A program made the translations under genes and the position numbers. Source: an uncultured Erysipelotrichaceae bacterium (GTDB taxonomy: Bacteria; Bacillota_I; Bacilli_A; Erysipelotrichales; Erysipelotrichaceae). Taken from it: a stretch of DNA of 41,959 nucleotides. Within the stretch, counting starts at the first letter, position 1. Every line of letters begins with the position of its first letter. The notes under the pieces were generated by a model. The model saw only the letters and a list, made by a program, of their open reading frames with translations, was not told where the DNA came from and searched no databases. Where the stretch lies: positions 1-41,959 of the forward strand of contig CADABS010000017.1 of NCBI GenBank assembly GCA_902786245.1, in the 5' to 3' direction. This document shows, piece after piece, positions 1 through 10,558 of the stretch.

Positions 1-5
1 TATAT

Positions 6-52
6 GAAAAACGGAGGAATATGTCGAGATCATCTCGATATCTCCTCCATTT
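6..52 (-). terminator. Hairpin terminator after the ppaC remnant
   Basis: Read on the minus strand, GGAGGA...TCCTCC arms enclose an inner CGAGAT/ATCTCG palindrome and are followed by GTTTTT. It lies about 60 nt past the stop of the minus-strand ORF ending at 111. Two smaller hairpins (62-76, GCCTCT/AGAGGC, and 91-104, GCCTCC/GGAGGC) sit between the stop and this terminator. Confidence 0.7.
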
Positions 53-110
53 TCTTTAACCGCCTCTTTCAGAGGCATACATTTTCAGCAGCCTCCCCGG
101 AGGCAGTTTG

Positions 111-605
111 TCATTCATGCGGATGGGCGCCGAGATAGTCGGTCAGACCCGGTACGAACTTTGTCTTTCTTCCCAGACCCTTGCGGAAGATGTACGATGT
201 TCCGTCAAATTCATCATAATCAGGGAACGCCGCTTTGAGGATCTCTTCACTGTAGGAATCGCAGGGGACGATGTAATCGATCTTCTCGCCGTTTTCCCGG
301 ATGCCGACAGACGCGTACATCAGGTCGATGTTTCTGGTTTTGAAACCTTCCGGCAGTGCTTTCTTCATGCGTGCAGCCAGTGCCTTCGCCGCGTCTTCGT
401 CAATGACGCTGAGCAGCGCGATGCCGTATTTCACGCCGGAAGCTTCATATTCTTTATAGTCAGAGAACAGCACTTCCTGTTCCGTCATGCCTTCATAGGA
501 AAGCTTTTCTTTGTGCAGTTCTTTGTACAAGGCGTCCGTGTCGCTGACGCCTGCCTCCAATAATGCCTTTGATATCTTCCATTTCATTCTGTGGAATAAT
601 GTCAC
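111..605 (-). pseudogene. C-terminal (DHHA2) remnant of family II inorganic pyrophosphatase
   Basis: The translation matches only the C-terminal DHHA2 half of manganese-dependent (family II) inorganic pyrophosphatases. It opens with EAGVSDTDAL, continues through a DYKEYEASGVKYGIAL segment, and ends with GRKTKFVPGLTD, the counterpart of the substrate-binding SRKKQVVPxLTD signature. The roughly 180-residue N-terminal DHH domain with the metal ligands is absent, so it cannot be a working pyrophosphatase on its own. Recognisable homology begins near nt 570. The annotated ATG at 605 lies inside the overlapping HTH gene (493-1023) in another frame, so the apparent start is probably fortuitous. A recombination or deletion that fused foreign DNA to the 3' half of ppaC is the simplest origin. 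An accessory DHHA2-only protein is an alternative. Confidence 0.6.
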
Positions 606-1023
606 CGTACCTTGATGTGATTGTTTTCAATATCCATACTGCTTCATCCATCATTTCCATTGCCCTCAGTGCATTATCATTTTCATCAAATACTTGTATT
701 TGCGCATTGCTCAGCTGTTTGTCTAAAGGATCTTCATAAATGATGTAATCATATTTTCCATAGAATCCCCGTTCATCACGATGCTGGGTTTCACTGCGAG
801 CGATATATCCGTATTTGATCAGCTTTTCTATCCCAGTTCTGACCGAATCACGCTTATCCTTGTGACGCTCGGCTAGGTACCGTATTGAAAATTCCCAGTC
901 ATCAGGAAACTTCATCATGTTGCAATAGATACCGATTTCCTTGTAGGAAAGCCGGTGATCTTCGAAGATCAGGTTTTGAATTAATGTGAACTTTCCAGAA
1001 CGCACTTTCTTCAATTTAGGCAT
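493..1023 (-). CDS. HTH protein resembling phage/ICE replisome organisers, 3' end rearranged
   Basis: The first 100 or so residues (SGKFTLIQNLIFE, LSYKEIGIYCNMMKFPDDW, SIRYLAERHKDKRDSVRTG) resemble the N-terminal winged HTH of replication initiator/replisome organiser proteins of phages, plasmids and ICEs (HTH_36 type). The start at 1023 has a good ribosome site (CGGAGGATAATCGC before ATG). The last 30 or so codons, after about nt 585, read through ppaC-derived DNA in the wrong frame and give an Arg/Gln-rich, non-protein-like tail. The gene is therefore truncated and fused. Upstream, 1029-1100 carries inverted repeats (GTGTTGTTTGAACAC; TTTTTGT...ACAAAAA) that could be operators. It is probably a mobile-element remnant. 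Whether the N-terminal domain still acts is unknown. Confidence 0.5.
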   Translation of the reverse strand: MPKLKKVRSGKFTLIQNLIFEDHRLSYKEIGIYCNMMKFPDDWEFSIRYLAERHKDKRDSVRTGIEKLIKYGYIARSETQHRDERGFYGKYDYIIYEDPLDKQLSNAQIQVFDENDNALRAMEMMDEAVWILKTITSRYGDIIPQNEMEDIKGIIGGRRQRHGRLVQRTAQRKAFL

Positions 1024-1105
1024 GCGATTATCCTCCGATTTTTGCTAACTTCTGTGTGTTGTTTGAACACAATATTTTTGTGTAAAAATTTATACAAAAA
1101 CTTTT

Positions 1106-1134
1106 TTGAAATAGCGTTTGTGGTACTGTATATG
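1106..1134 (+). promoter_or_regulatory. Predicted sigma-A promoter, plus strand
   Basis: TTGAAA at 1106-1111 and TATATG at 1129-1134 are separated by 17 nt. No coding region follows on this strand; the transcript would run into hairpins and a T-run ending near 1258. The promoter is divergent from the HTH gene starting at 1023. Confidence 0.4.
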
Positions 1135-1140
1135 TACAAG

Positions 1141-1260
1141 CTGGGTATCATAAAAATGAGATTTTCCTAGCTTGTTACCTTTCAAAAATTCTATTGAAAG
1201 GGTGAGTCAGATTGGATAAGTGAGTTTGCGAGGCTCTTGGCTTATTCAATCTTTTTAATT
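1141..1260 (+). ncRNA. Candidate small RNA with intrinsic terminator
   Basis: A predicted promoter (1106-1134) would start a transcript of about 118 nt containing three foldable segments. These are CAAGCT...AGCTTG near its 5' end, the hairpin CTTTCAA/TTGAAAG around 1181-1202, and GATTGGATAAG...CTTATTCAATC followed by TTTTTAATT around 1212-1260. The last is a well-formed plus-strand terminator with no plus-strand gene to serve. It lies between two minus-strand genes of a mobile-element-like patch, the usual place for a replication or regulator control RNA. No family match can be claimed. Confidence 0.35.
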
Positions 1261-1261
1261 A

Positions 1262-1570
1262 CTAATTTTCAGTAGTAGCTCTAGTTGTCATCTGATTTGA
1301 GATCAGAAAGCTTCTCTGTTCTTCCACTTCTCTACGACCAATCGTGTAAAGAAGCTCATCCATTGGTCTTCCTACAGCGGTTGCATAACTGCAGATGAAT
1401 GAAATCGTAGGATTTTTATCAGTAGTAAGGGCTTTTGCGAGTTGACTGCGGGAAATGCCCATCATTTGGGCAATCCGTTCCTGATTGAATACTGGGTTGT
1501 TTTGTTCTTTACGGAGTTCCCAGTCTTCACGAATGACTTCCATTGCTACTTCTGCATAGGTTTTGCACAT
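1262..1570 (-). CDS. XRE/Cro-C1 family transcriptional regulator
   Basis: The protein is 102 residues with a single helix-turn-helix of the Cro/C1 type: QERIAQMMGISRSQLAKAL at about residues 30-48, followed by a TISFICSYATAVGRPMDEL segment typical of the domain's last helices. The start is fixed by AAGGAGGTAATT directly before ATG. The upstream stretch contains a perfect inverted repeat (1592-1614) likely to be its own operator. It lies between tRNA-Asn and the HTH/ppaC chimera and probably belongs to the same accessory patch. The target is unknown; a toxin-antitoxin or element-maintenance role is possible but no toxin partner is visible. Confidence 0.75.
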   Translation of the reverse strand: MCKTYAEVAMEVIREDWELRKEQNNPVFNQERIAQMMGISRSQLAKALTTDKNPTISFICSYATAVGRPMDELLYTIGRREVEEQRSFLISNQMTTRATTEN

Positions 1571-1591
1571 AATTACCTCCTTCTAGGCCTA

Positions 1592-1614
1592 TTTCTCAAA
1601 CTAAGTTTGAGAAA
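1592..1614. promoter_or_regulatory. Perfect palindrome upstream of the XRE gene (likely operator)
   Basis: Ten-base arms TTTCTCAAAC and GTTTGAGAAA flank a 3-nt TAA spacer. It sits about 20 nt upstream of the XRE start codon and just past the tRNA terminator. An autoregulatory operator is the likeliest reading. It has no T-run on either side, so it is less likely to be a terminator. Confidence 0.5.
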
Positions 1615-1618
1615 AACG

Positions 1619-1657
1619 CGAAAAAACCCGATATTCAGCACGAATATCGGGTTTTTC
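1619..1657 (-). terminator. tRNA-Asn terminator
   Basis: CCCGATATT and AATATCGGG arms enclose a short loop and are followed on the minus strand by TTTTTT. It lies 8 nt after the encoded CCA of tRNA-Asn. Confidence 0.8.
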
Positions 1658-1664
1658 ACATATA

Positions 1665-1740
1665 TGGCGCCTTAAACAGGGCTCGAACCTGTGACCTAGC
1701 GGTTAACAGCCGCTCGCTCTGCCGACTGAGCTATTAAGGC
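1665..1740 (-). tRNA. tRNA-Asn (GTT)
   Basis: Read on the minus strand, the acceptor arms GCCTTAA and TTAAGGC pair over 7 bp. The D-arm (AGCTCAGTCGGCAGAGC), the anticodon loop CTGTTAA (anticodon GTT), and the T-arm with TTCGAGC between ACAGG and CCTGT are all intact. The discriminator G and the CCA end are encoded (1668-1665). It has its own promoter and terminator. tRNA genes are common integration sites, and the adjoining accessory genes lie on its 3' side. Confidence 0.96.
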
Positions 1741-1749
1741 AACGAAGAT

Positions 1750-1778
1750 ATATTAGCACTACTTAATTATGTTTTCAA
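1750..1778 (-). promoter_or_regulatory. tRNA-Asn promoter
   Basis: On the minus strand TTGAAA (1778-1773) is followed by a 17-nt spacer and TAATAT (1755-1750), placing the start point a few bases before the mature tRNA 5' end. Confidence 0.6.
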
Positions 1779-1890
1779 GAGAAATATGAATAAATAGTTT
1801 GTTTTCTGAAGCAAAAAATTTTATACAGTTCCTCCCCCGCCCATTGTCCCATATTCCCGTACATGAAATTCCGGCTGTTTCGCTCTCTCA

Positions 1891-1923
1891 GCAATACATA
1901 TGAATGAAGAGAATATGTATTGC
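1891..1923. repeat. 11-bp perfect inverted repeat, function unknown
   Basis: GCAATACATAT and ATATGTATTGC flank an 11-nt loop in the gap between tRNA-Asn and the atp terminator. No T-run follows on either strand and there is no gene it clearly serves. Confidence 0.4.
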
Positions 1924-1950
1924 AGGACTGGTGTTCAGTACGATATGCAC

Positions 1951-2000
1951 AGAAAAAGAGGCGTAACTCCGGATTATCTTCCTGCCTGTTACAGCCTCTT
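1951..2000 (-). terminator. atp operon terminator
   Basis: On the minus strand AGAGGC-T-GTAAC pairs with GTTAC-GCCTCT across a loop of about 20 nt and is followed by TTTTTC. It begins about 10 nt after the atpC stop. Confidence 0.8.
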
Positions 2001-2009
2001 ATTCATTCG

Positions 2010-3808
<1,799 letters not shown>

Positions 3809-3823
3809 TTACCTTCTTTCTTA

Positions 3824-4687
3824 CTATACCGCAGCGGATCCGCCGACGATTTCGGTGATCTCCTGGGTAATCGATGCCTGACGCACCTTGTTGTATTCAA
3901 GCATGAGTTCAGCGCTGAGTTCATCCGCGTTATCCGTGGCTGTCTTCATCGCAACTCTTCTGCTTCCCTGCTCTGCTGTTGTCGATTCCATCCAGTCCGC
4001 ATATGCGACATCCTGGATCATCATCGGAATCAGCTGGTCAAGAATGACTTCAGCATTCGGTTCAAACAGCGTATCCACATGGAGTCCATCTTTCTGTGCA
4101 GGAGCATCCTTCTTCGCTCCTTCCAGATCGCACGGCAGCAGAATATCCACTTCCGGAGTGAACAGCATCGTGTTTACAAATCTTGTATACAGGATCTGAA
4201 CACAGTCAACCTCTCCGGTTTCGAATTCCATCGCTGCTGCTTCAATGATTTCCTTCAGGCGGATGAATGTAATTCTGTCAGAGGATTCAGGCTCCTCATT
4301 GATAATATGGAAACCTTCTTCCCTTAACTGTCTGTACAGAGATGTACCGACCAGGAATACCGGATCCTCACGGTTCAGCTTTTCTCTTGCCAGTCTGACA
4401 ATATTCTGATTGTATCCTCCGCAAAGCCCGAGGTCGGAACAGAAGATGATGGAATATGTCTTACTGCCGTTTGTCTTCCGGATATATTTGTTTTCAACAT
4501 CCGGATTATTGTAGGCAATCTCATCAACCGTGTCCTGCAGTCTCTGTGCATATTCACGGTTGGCTTCCATCTTGTTTCTCTGCCGGACAAGCTTGGCATT
4601 GGCAATCATTTCCATTGCCTTGGTGATTTTCCGGGTGGAGTTGACAGACTTGATTCTCGTCCTGAGGGCCTGTGATGACTGAGACAT
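3824..4687 (-). CDS. atpG: F1Fo ATP synthase gamma subunit
   Basis: This 287-residue gamma subunit forms the rotating shaft inside F1. The N-terminal helix (ALRTRIKSVNSTRKITKAMEM) and the C-terminal ATDNADELSAELMLEYNKVRQASITQEITEIVGG are conserved, as is the central SDLGLCGGYN motif. The start is 1 nt beyond the atpA stop, with its ribosome site inside the end of atpA. Confidence 0.97.
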   Translation of the reverse strand: MSQSSQALRTRIKSVNSTRKITKAMEMIANAKLVRQRNKMEANREYAQRLQDTVDEIAYNNPDVENKYIRKTNGSKTYSIIFCSDLGLCGGYNQNIVRLAREKLNREDPVFLVGTSLYRQLREEGFHIINEEPESSDRITFIRLKEIIEAAAMEFETGEVDCVQILYTRFVNTMLFTPEVDILLPCDLEGAKKDAPAQKDGLHVDTLFEPNAEVILDQLIPMMIQDVAYADWMESTTAEQGSRRVAMKTATDNADELSAELMLEYNKVRQASITQEITEIVGGSAAV

Positions 4688-4688
4688 A

Positions 4689-6746
<2,058 letters not shown>

Positions 6747-6757
<11 letters not shown>

Positions 6758-7262
6758 GAGCACCAGCTTCCTTCACAAACATATCGATTGCCTGCGCGTC
6801 CAGTACTTCGGGATTTTTTTCACCGATCAGTTTGCCGGCAGCAGCGAGAGCAACTTCAACCATTTCTCTCTGCATGCCCTGGATCATCTCAGCTCTCTCA
6901 GCTTCGATCTGCTCATGTGCTCTCTTCTTCGCGGCATTTGCTTCCTTATCTGCCTGCGCAAGAATACTTGCTTTTTCGTCTTTGGCCTGTTTTACGGCAG
7001 CACTCACTATTTCTTCCGCCTTGCCTGCGGCACTTGACAACTCAAGCGAAGCTTTTTCGCGGTCGGCAAGAGCCTCCTGTTTAGCGGTCTCTGTCGCGTT
7101 CAGATCGGACTGCATCTTTTCTGTACGCGCATCCAGAAATTTCTTGACCGAAGGCCAAAGAAAAATCTTTGCGAGGAAAAACAGAACAAATGTGCTGCAC
7201 AGCTGTACGATCATGGTCAGCGGATTGGGAACCAGCTGGCCGATGATGTCAACATTAAGCAT
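6747..7262 (-). CDS. atpF: F1Fo ATP synthase b subunit
   Basis: This 171-residue b subunit forms the peripheral stalk. One N-terminal membrane helix (MIVQLCSTFVLFFLAKIFLW, residues about 17-36) is followed by a long charged coiled-coil helix rich in Ala, Glu and Lys (LADREKASLELSSAAGKAEE and onwards). It lies between atpE and atpH and is translationally coupled to the latter. Confidence 0.95.
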
Positions 7263-7277
7263 TCCTTAACTCCCGTA

Positions 7278-7502
7278 TCAGTATACGAAGATTAAGAGAA
7301 TGGCAACGAGCAGTCCGTAAATAGCACAGGTTTCCGAAAGAGCGATACCGAGAATCATAGTTGAACGAACCTTTGATTCAGCCTCCGGATTCTTTCCGAT
7401 TGCATCACATGCATGTGCAGCTACTGTTGCTTCACCAAGACCAGTCATAAAGCCTGTAAATACTGCAATAGCAGCTCCGATTGCGATTAAACCTTTCTCC
7501 AT
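7278..7502 (-). CDS. atpE: F1Fo ATP synthase c subunit with a two-carboxylate, Na+-type ion site
   Basis: This 74-residue two-helix hairpin forms the c-ring. The polar loop is KNPEAESKVR (37-46). The essential helix-2 carboxylate is E57 in LSETCAIYGL. E24 in helix 1 (TGLGEAT) falls 15 residues before the loop proline, exactly where Na+-binding c subunits have the Gln called Q32 in Ilyobacter. E57 is followed by T58, with Y62 five residues on. A Glu/Glu pair with Ser/Thr and Tyr matches the two-carboxylate Na+ rotor described in Fusobacterium nucleatum. Na+ coupling is therefore likely but inferred from sequence. The adjacent Na+-pumping decarboxylase supports it. Confidence 0.95.
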   Translation of the reverse strand: MEKGLIAIGAAIAVFTGFMTGLGEATVAAHACDAIGKNPEAESKVRSTMILGIALSETCAIYGLLVAILLIFVY

Positions 7503-7523
7503 TTTTCTATCCTCCTTGAAAGT

Positions 7524-8228
7524 TTATCTTTTCGCCTCTTCCGGCATATCGTTTCCAATAAGAACCATCGTAAGTGTAACGAATACAAGTGTCTGAATGA
7601 ATCCTGCAAACAGATCGAAATAGCAGTGCAGGATCGGGGCAATAACCGGGGCCATGAAGTTGAATACATTTCCTTCTGCACCGAACCATCCGGCTATCGT
7701 ATTTGAGAGAATCTGACATCCTGTATAGATCAGCTGCATCATGATGCCGCCGCAGGTAATATTACCGAACAGACGGAGCGCCATAGATGCCATTGTTGAG
7801 AATTTACCGATAATATTCATCGGCAGCATAACGGGCAGCGGTTCAATGAATCCGTGCAGGTAAGCCCCCAGTCCGCCATACTTCAGTTCTGTAATCTGAA
7901 TCAGCACCCATGTAATGAATGCCAGCAGCAGGGTAACACTCAAATTCGCGGTCGGAGAGTCGAGACCGAACAAACTGATCGTGTTGCTGAGGAATATATA
8001 TACCCACAGCACCAGGATATACGGCGTCAGCTTGTCAGCAGTTTTCGTGCCGACATTCGTTTTTACACTGTTGTACACCGTACTGATTCCCAGAATTACC
8101 GGCGCTACGATTCCCTTTGGCTCTTCAAAAGGATCCGCCGCATCAATCTTTTTCGATATCAGAACAATTCCGACTCCTAAAATCAGTGTCAGAAGTATGA
8201 TCACATATACATCTGACTGAATCGTCAT
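7524..8228 (-). CDS. atpB: F1Fo ATP synthase a subunit
   Basis: This 234-residue stator membrane subunit forms the ion half-channels next to the c-ring. It has five to six hydrophobic helices, with the essential arginine in SMALRLFGN and the downstream FDLFAGFIQTLVFVTLTMVLIG helix. The ribosome site AAGGGAGGTGCGGAA precedes ATG. It is the first gene of the operon; the atpI-like gene usually found before it lies about 9.7 kb away at 17945-18280. Confidence 0.97.
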   Translation of the reverse strand: MTIQSDVYVIILLTLILGVGIVLISKKIDAADPFEEPKGIVAPVILGISTVYNSVKTNVGTKTADKLTPYILVLWVYIFLSNTISLFGLDSPTANLSVTLLLAFITWVLIQITELKYGGLGAYLHGFIEPLPVMLPMNIIGKFSTMASMALRLFGNITCGGIMMQLIYTGCQILSNTIAGWFGAEGNVFNFMAPVIAPILHCYFDLFAGFIQTLVFVTLTMVLIGNDMPEEAKR

Positions 8229-8261
8229 TTCCGCACCTCCCTTTCTTCAGGTAACGATACT

Positions 8262-8290
8262 ATTTTATATAATCAGGTCTTATGTTTCAA
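8262..8290 (-). promoter_or_regulatory. Predicted atp operon promoter
   Basis: On the minus strand TTGAAA (8290-8285), a 17-nt spacer and TAAAAT (8267-8262) lie about 35 nt before the atpB start codon. Confidence 0.5.
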
Positions 8291-8572
8291 TTCTTATCGC
8301 ATGTTTACTGAAGAATTACTGCGTTATCATTTCCTGATGTATCTGAGTCAATCATAACCGACTGATGGGCATTTTATGCTGAGTATTACGCTATGCTTAA
8401 ATGCATAATTTGATATGTATTTTGTTTTTCAGCATGTAAATACCGCATAAGTTGACTTTTCCCATAAGCAGTCAGGCAGCCTTTTGCAATGGCTGTTTTC
8501 TGCTCCTATGGCTCCTTTTCCCGGGCAGAGAAAACTGCCGAATGCCATCGACAGGCAGCTGACCCGGATAGG
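8291..8572. other. Intergenic region between the decarboxylase and atp operons
   Basis: No convincing coding frame or RNA gene is seen. The part nearest the decarboxylase contains further inverted repeats; on the minus strand CTGCC...GGCAG is followed by TTTTC and may act as a back-up terminator around 8528-8558. The rest is AT-rich and featureless apart from the atp promoter. Confidence 0.5.
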
Positions 8573-8611
8573 CAAAAAGCCCCCGTCTGCTATACAGCCG
8601 ACAGAGGCTTT
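8573..8611 (-). terminator. Decarboxylase operon terminator
   Basis: On the minus strand AGCCTCTGTC pairs with GACGGGGGCT (including G-U pairs) and is followed by TTTTTG, starting just after the beta-subunit stop at 8618. Confidence 0.7.
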
Positions 8612-8617
8612 CGTTCA

Positions 8618-9781
8618 TTATTTGAAGAACAGCAGCAGCATGCCTGCAGCAACAGCAGATCCGATAACGCCTGCGACGTTCGGTCCCATAGCATGCATGA
8701 GCAGGAAGTTGGACGGATTGTACTTCTGTCCTTCTTTCTGGACAACACGCGCTGCCATCGGTACCGCAGATACGCCTGCAGCGCCGATCAGAGGATTTGT
8801 CTTTCCGCCATCCAGCTTGCTCATGAGCTTGCCCAGCAGAACGCCGCCGGCTGTACCCATGGAGAAGGCGATGACACCGAGAACGATAATCTTGATTGTT
8901 TCAGCTCTCAGGAACATTTCAGCAGAAGCCTTTGCACCGACAGTCATACCCAGGAAAATGGAGATGATGTACATCAGTGAGTTCTGCAGAGCATCAACAA
9001 GGTGCGGAACGATACCTGCTTCTTTAACCAGGTTGCCGAGCATCAGCATACCGATCAGCGGTGCTGCATCCGGCAGAAGCAGAATAACGAAGATTGTAAC
9101 AACGATCGGGAAGATGATCTTTTCCGTCTTGGAAACAGGACGGAGCTGTTCCATCTTGATCTTTCTCTCTTCTTCCGTTGTCAGAGCCTTCATGATCGGA
9201 GGCTGAATAACCGGAACAAGAGCCATGTAGGAATAAGCAGCGATCGCAATCGCACCGAGCAGATTCGGTGCCAGCTGACTGGTCAGCAGCAGAGCGGTAG
9301 GTCCGTCTGCACCGCCGATGATACCGATCGAAGCAGCTTCAGGTCCTGTGAATCCGAGGAAGATCGCACCGAAGAATGTTACGAAGATACCGAGCTGGGC
9401 AGCAGCGCCGAGCAGAAGGCTCTTCGGATTTGCAATCAGCGGTCCGAAGTCTGTACCTGCACCGATGCACAGGAAGATCAGCGGCGGATAAATACCAAGG
9501 TCAACGCCCTGATATAAGTAGTAGAGAAGTCCGCCCTTTGCGCCGCCTTCCGGATGAAGCATCAGGTTTGCGAACGGGAGGTTGACCAGCAGCATACCGA
9601 ATGCGATCGGAATCAGCAGATACGGCTCGAATCCTTTGTGGATTGCCAGATACAGGAACAGGCAGGCCAGCAGGATCATGACCAGATGGCCGGGCAGCGG
9701 GATTCCGAACAGAACCGTATCAAACGCAAAGATCTGCGAGAAACCGGAACTCTCCCAAAATCTCAATAGAATATCAAGCAT
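8618..9781 (-). CDS. Na+-pumping decarboxylase beta subunit (OadB/GcdB/MmdB family)
   Basis: This 387-residue, highly hydrophobic protein is the membrane subunit of biotin-dependent decarboxylases. It takes CO2 from carboxybiotin and exports Na+. Family landmarks are clear: [13 protein letters not shown] with the essential membrane Asp, [19 protein letters not shown] with a Tyr 26 residues after that Asp (as in OadB D203/Y229), and the C-terminal [15 protein letters not shown] with the conserved Asn. It is last in the operon mdcA-alpha-gamma-biotin carrier-beta. The operon context points to malonyl-CoA as substrate rather than oxaloacetate, methylmalonyl-CoA or glutaconyl-CoA. The beta subunit itself does not determine the substrate. 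Confidence 0.93.
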   Translation of the reverse strand: MLDILLRFWESSGFSQIFAFDTVLFGIPLPGHLVMILLACLFLYLAIHKGFEPYLLIPIAFGMLLVNLPFANLMLHPEGGAKGGLLYYLYQGVDLGIYPPLIFLCIGAGTDFGPLIANPKSLLLGAAAQLGIFVTFFGAIFLGFTGPEAASIGIIGGADGPTALLLTSQLAPNLLGAIAIAAYSYMALVPVIQPPIMKALTTEEERKIKMEQLRPVSKTEKIIFPIVVTIFVILLLPDAAPLIGMLMLGNLVKEAGIVPHLVDALQNSLMYIISIFLGMTVGAKASAEMFLRAETIKIIVLGVIAFSMGTAGGVLLGKLMSKLDGGKTNPLIGAAGVSAVPMAARVVQKEGQKYNPSNFLLMHAMGPNVAGVIGSAVAAGMLLLFFK

Positions 9782-9792
9782 TGGGATCCTCC

Positions 9793-10182
9793 TTAGTTAA
9801 AAGATACTAATAAGTCACCAGCAGAAACATTGTCTCCCTTTTTAACGCTGATTGCCTTAACAACACCATCAGCAGGTGCTACGATTTCGTTTTCCATCTT
9901 CATTGCTTCGATAACAACCAGAGTCTGGCCGGCCTTGACGCTGTCACCAGGCTTAACATCGACAGAAAGGATTGTACCCTGCAGCGGAGCAGTTACATCA
10001 CCTGCGGCAGCAGCCGGTTTCGGTGCCTTTGCAGCAGCCGGTTTCGGTGCCGGAGCAGCAGCCCGCGGAGCGGGTGCAGCAGCAGCGGCAGGTGCAGCTG
10101 CAGGTGCAGCGCTTCCGCCTAATTCTTCAACTTCTACTACGTGAGCGACGCCATCGACGATAATATTAAATTTCTTACTCAT
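9793..10182 (-). CDS. Biotin carrier protein of the decarboxylase
   Basis: This 129-residue biotinyl carrier passes CO2 from the carboxyltransferase to the membrane subunit. It has a short N-terminal segment ([20 protein letters not shown]), an Ala/Pro-rich flexible linker (residues about 23-60) and a C-terminal biotinyl domain with EAMKMENE, where K95 is the biotin site. The start is set at 10182, with AAGGAGAAG just upstream. A longer frame from 10224 adds 14 residues with no ribosome site. It needs the BirA ligase encoded at 14857. Confidence 0.93.
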   Translation of the reverse strand: MSKKFNIIVDGVAHVVEVEELGGSAAPAAAPAAAAAPAPRAAAPAPKPAAAKAPKPAAAAGDVTAPLQGTILSVDVKPGDSVKAGQTLVVIEAMKMENEIVAPADGVVKAISVKKGDNVSAGDLLVSFN

Positions 10183-10195
10183 TTTCCTCTTCTCC

Positions 10196-10546
10196 TTAGT
10201 GCAGCGCACTTGTTCTGGATACACGGCTCCAGTCAGACTCCGTATTCAGCGGAGTAATGCTTTTTACTACGAAACTTCCAGGTTCTTTTCCCAGGCAGCA
10301 TGCCACAGCGGCTGTAATAACCGCAACCAGGTGGCTGTCATCTGCAGGTTCTTCTTCCACAGCAGGTTCCTCAGCAGCCGGCGCGCTCTTGACTGCCGGC
10401 GCTTCCTTCGGCTTCTGCATCTTTGCAATGATAGCCGCAATCAGCTGAATCATATAAGAGATCAGCAGAAGGACCAGGAATACTACTGTAATTGAGAACA
10501 GAGCAACGATGCTCGCCTGTCCCATTGTCAGATATTCACCAAACAT
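10196..10546 (-). CDS. Decarboxylase gamma subunit (OadG family)
   Basis: This 116-residue small membrane subunit assembles and stabilises Na+-pumping decarboxylase complexes. One N-terminal transmembrane helix (ALFSITVVFLVLLLISYMIQLIAAII, residues about 15-40) is followed by a Pro/Ala/Glu-rich linker and a short C-terminal domain (HLVAVITAAVACCLG). This is the layout of OadG/MmdD proteins. Its stop overlaps the ribosome site of the biotin carrier gene. Confidence 0.85.
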   Translation of the reverse strand: MFGEYLTMGQASIVALFSITVVFLVLLLISYMIQLIAAIIAKMQKPKEAPAVKSAPAAEEPAVEEEPADDSHLVAVITAAVACCLGKEPGSFVVKSITPLNTESDWSRVSRTSALH

Positions 10547-10558
10547 ACCTTGATCTCC

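Noticed and set aside
1-1740. Intact integrative element with att repeats at tRNA-Asn
   Set aside because: No integrase and no second copy of the tRNA 3' end were seen in the window; only remnants are supported.
10010-10110. Repeat array in the biotin carrier gene
   Set aside because: The repeated GCAGCAGCCGGTTTCGGTGC units encode the Ala/Pro linker and are ordinary for biotin carriers; no CRISPR-like spacing.
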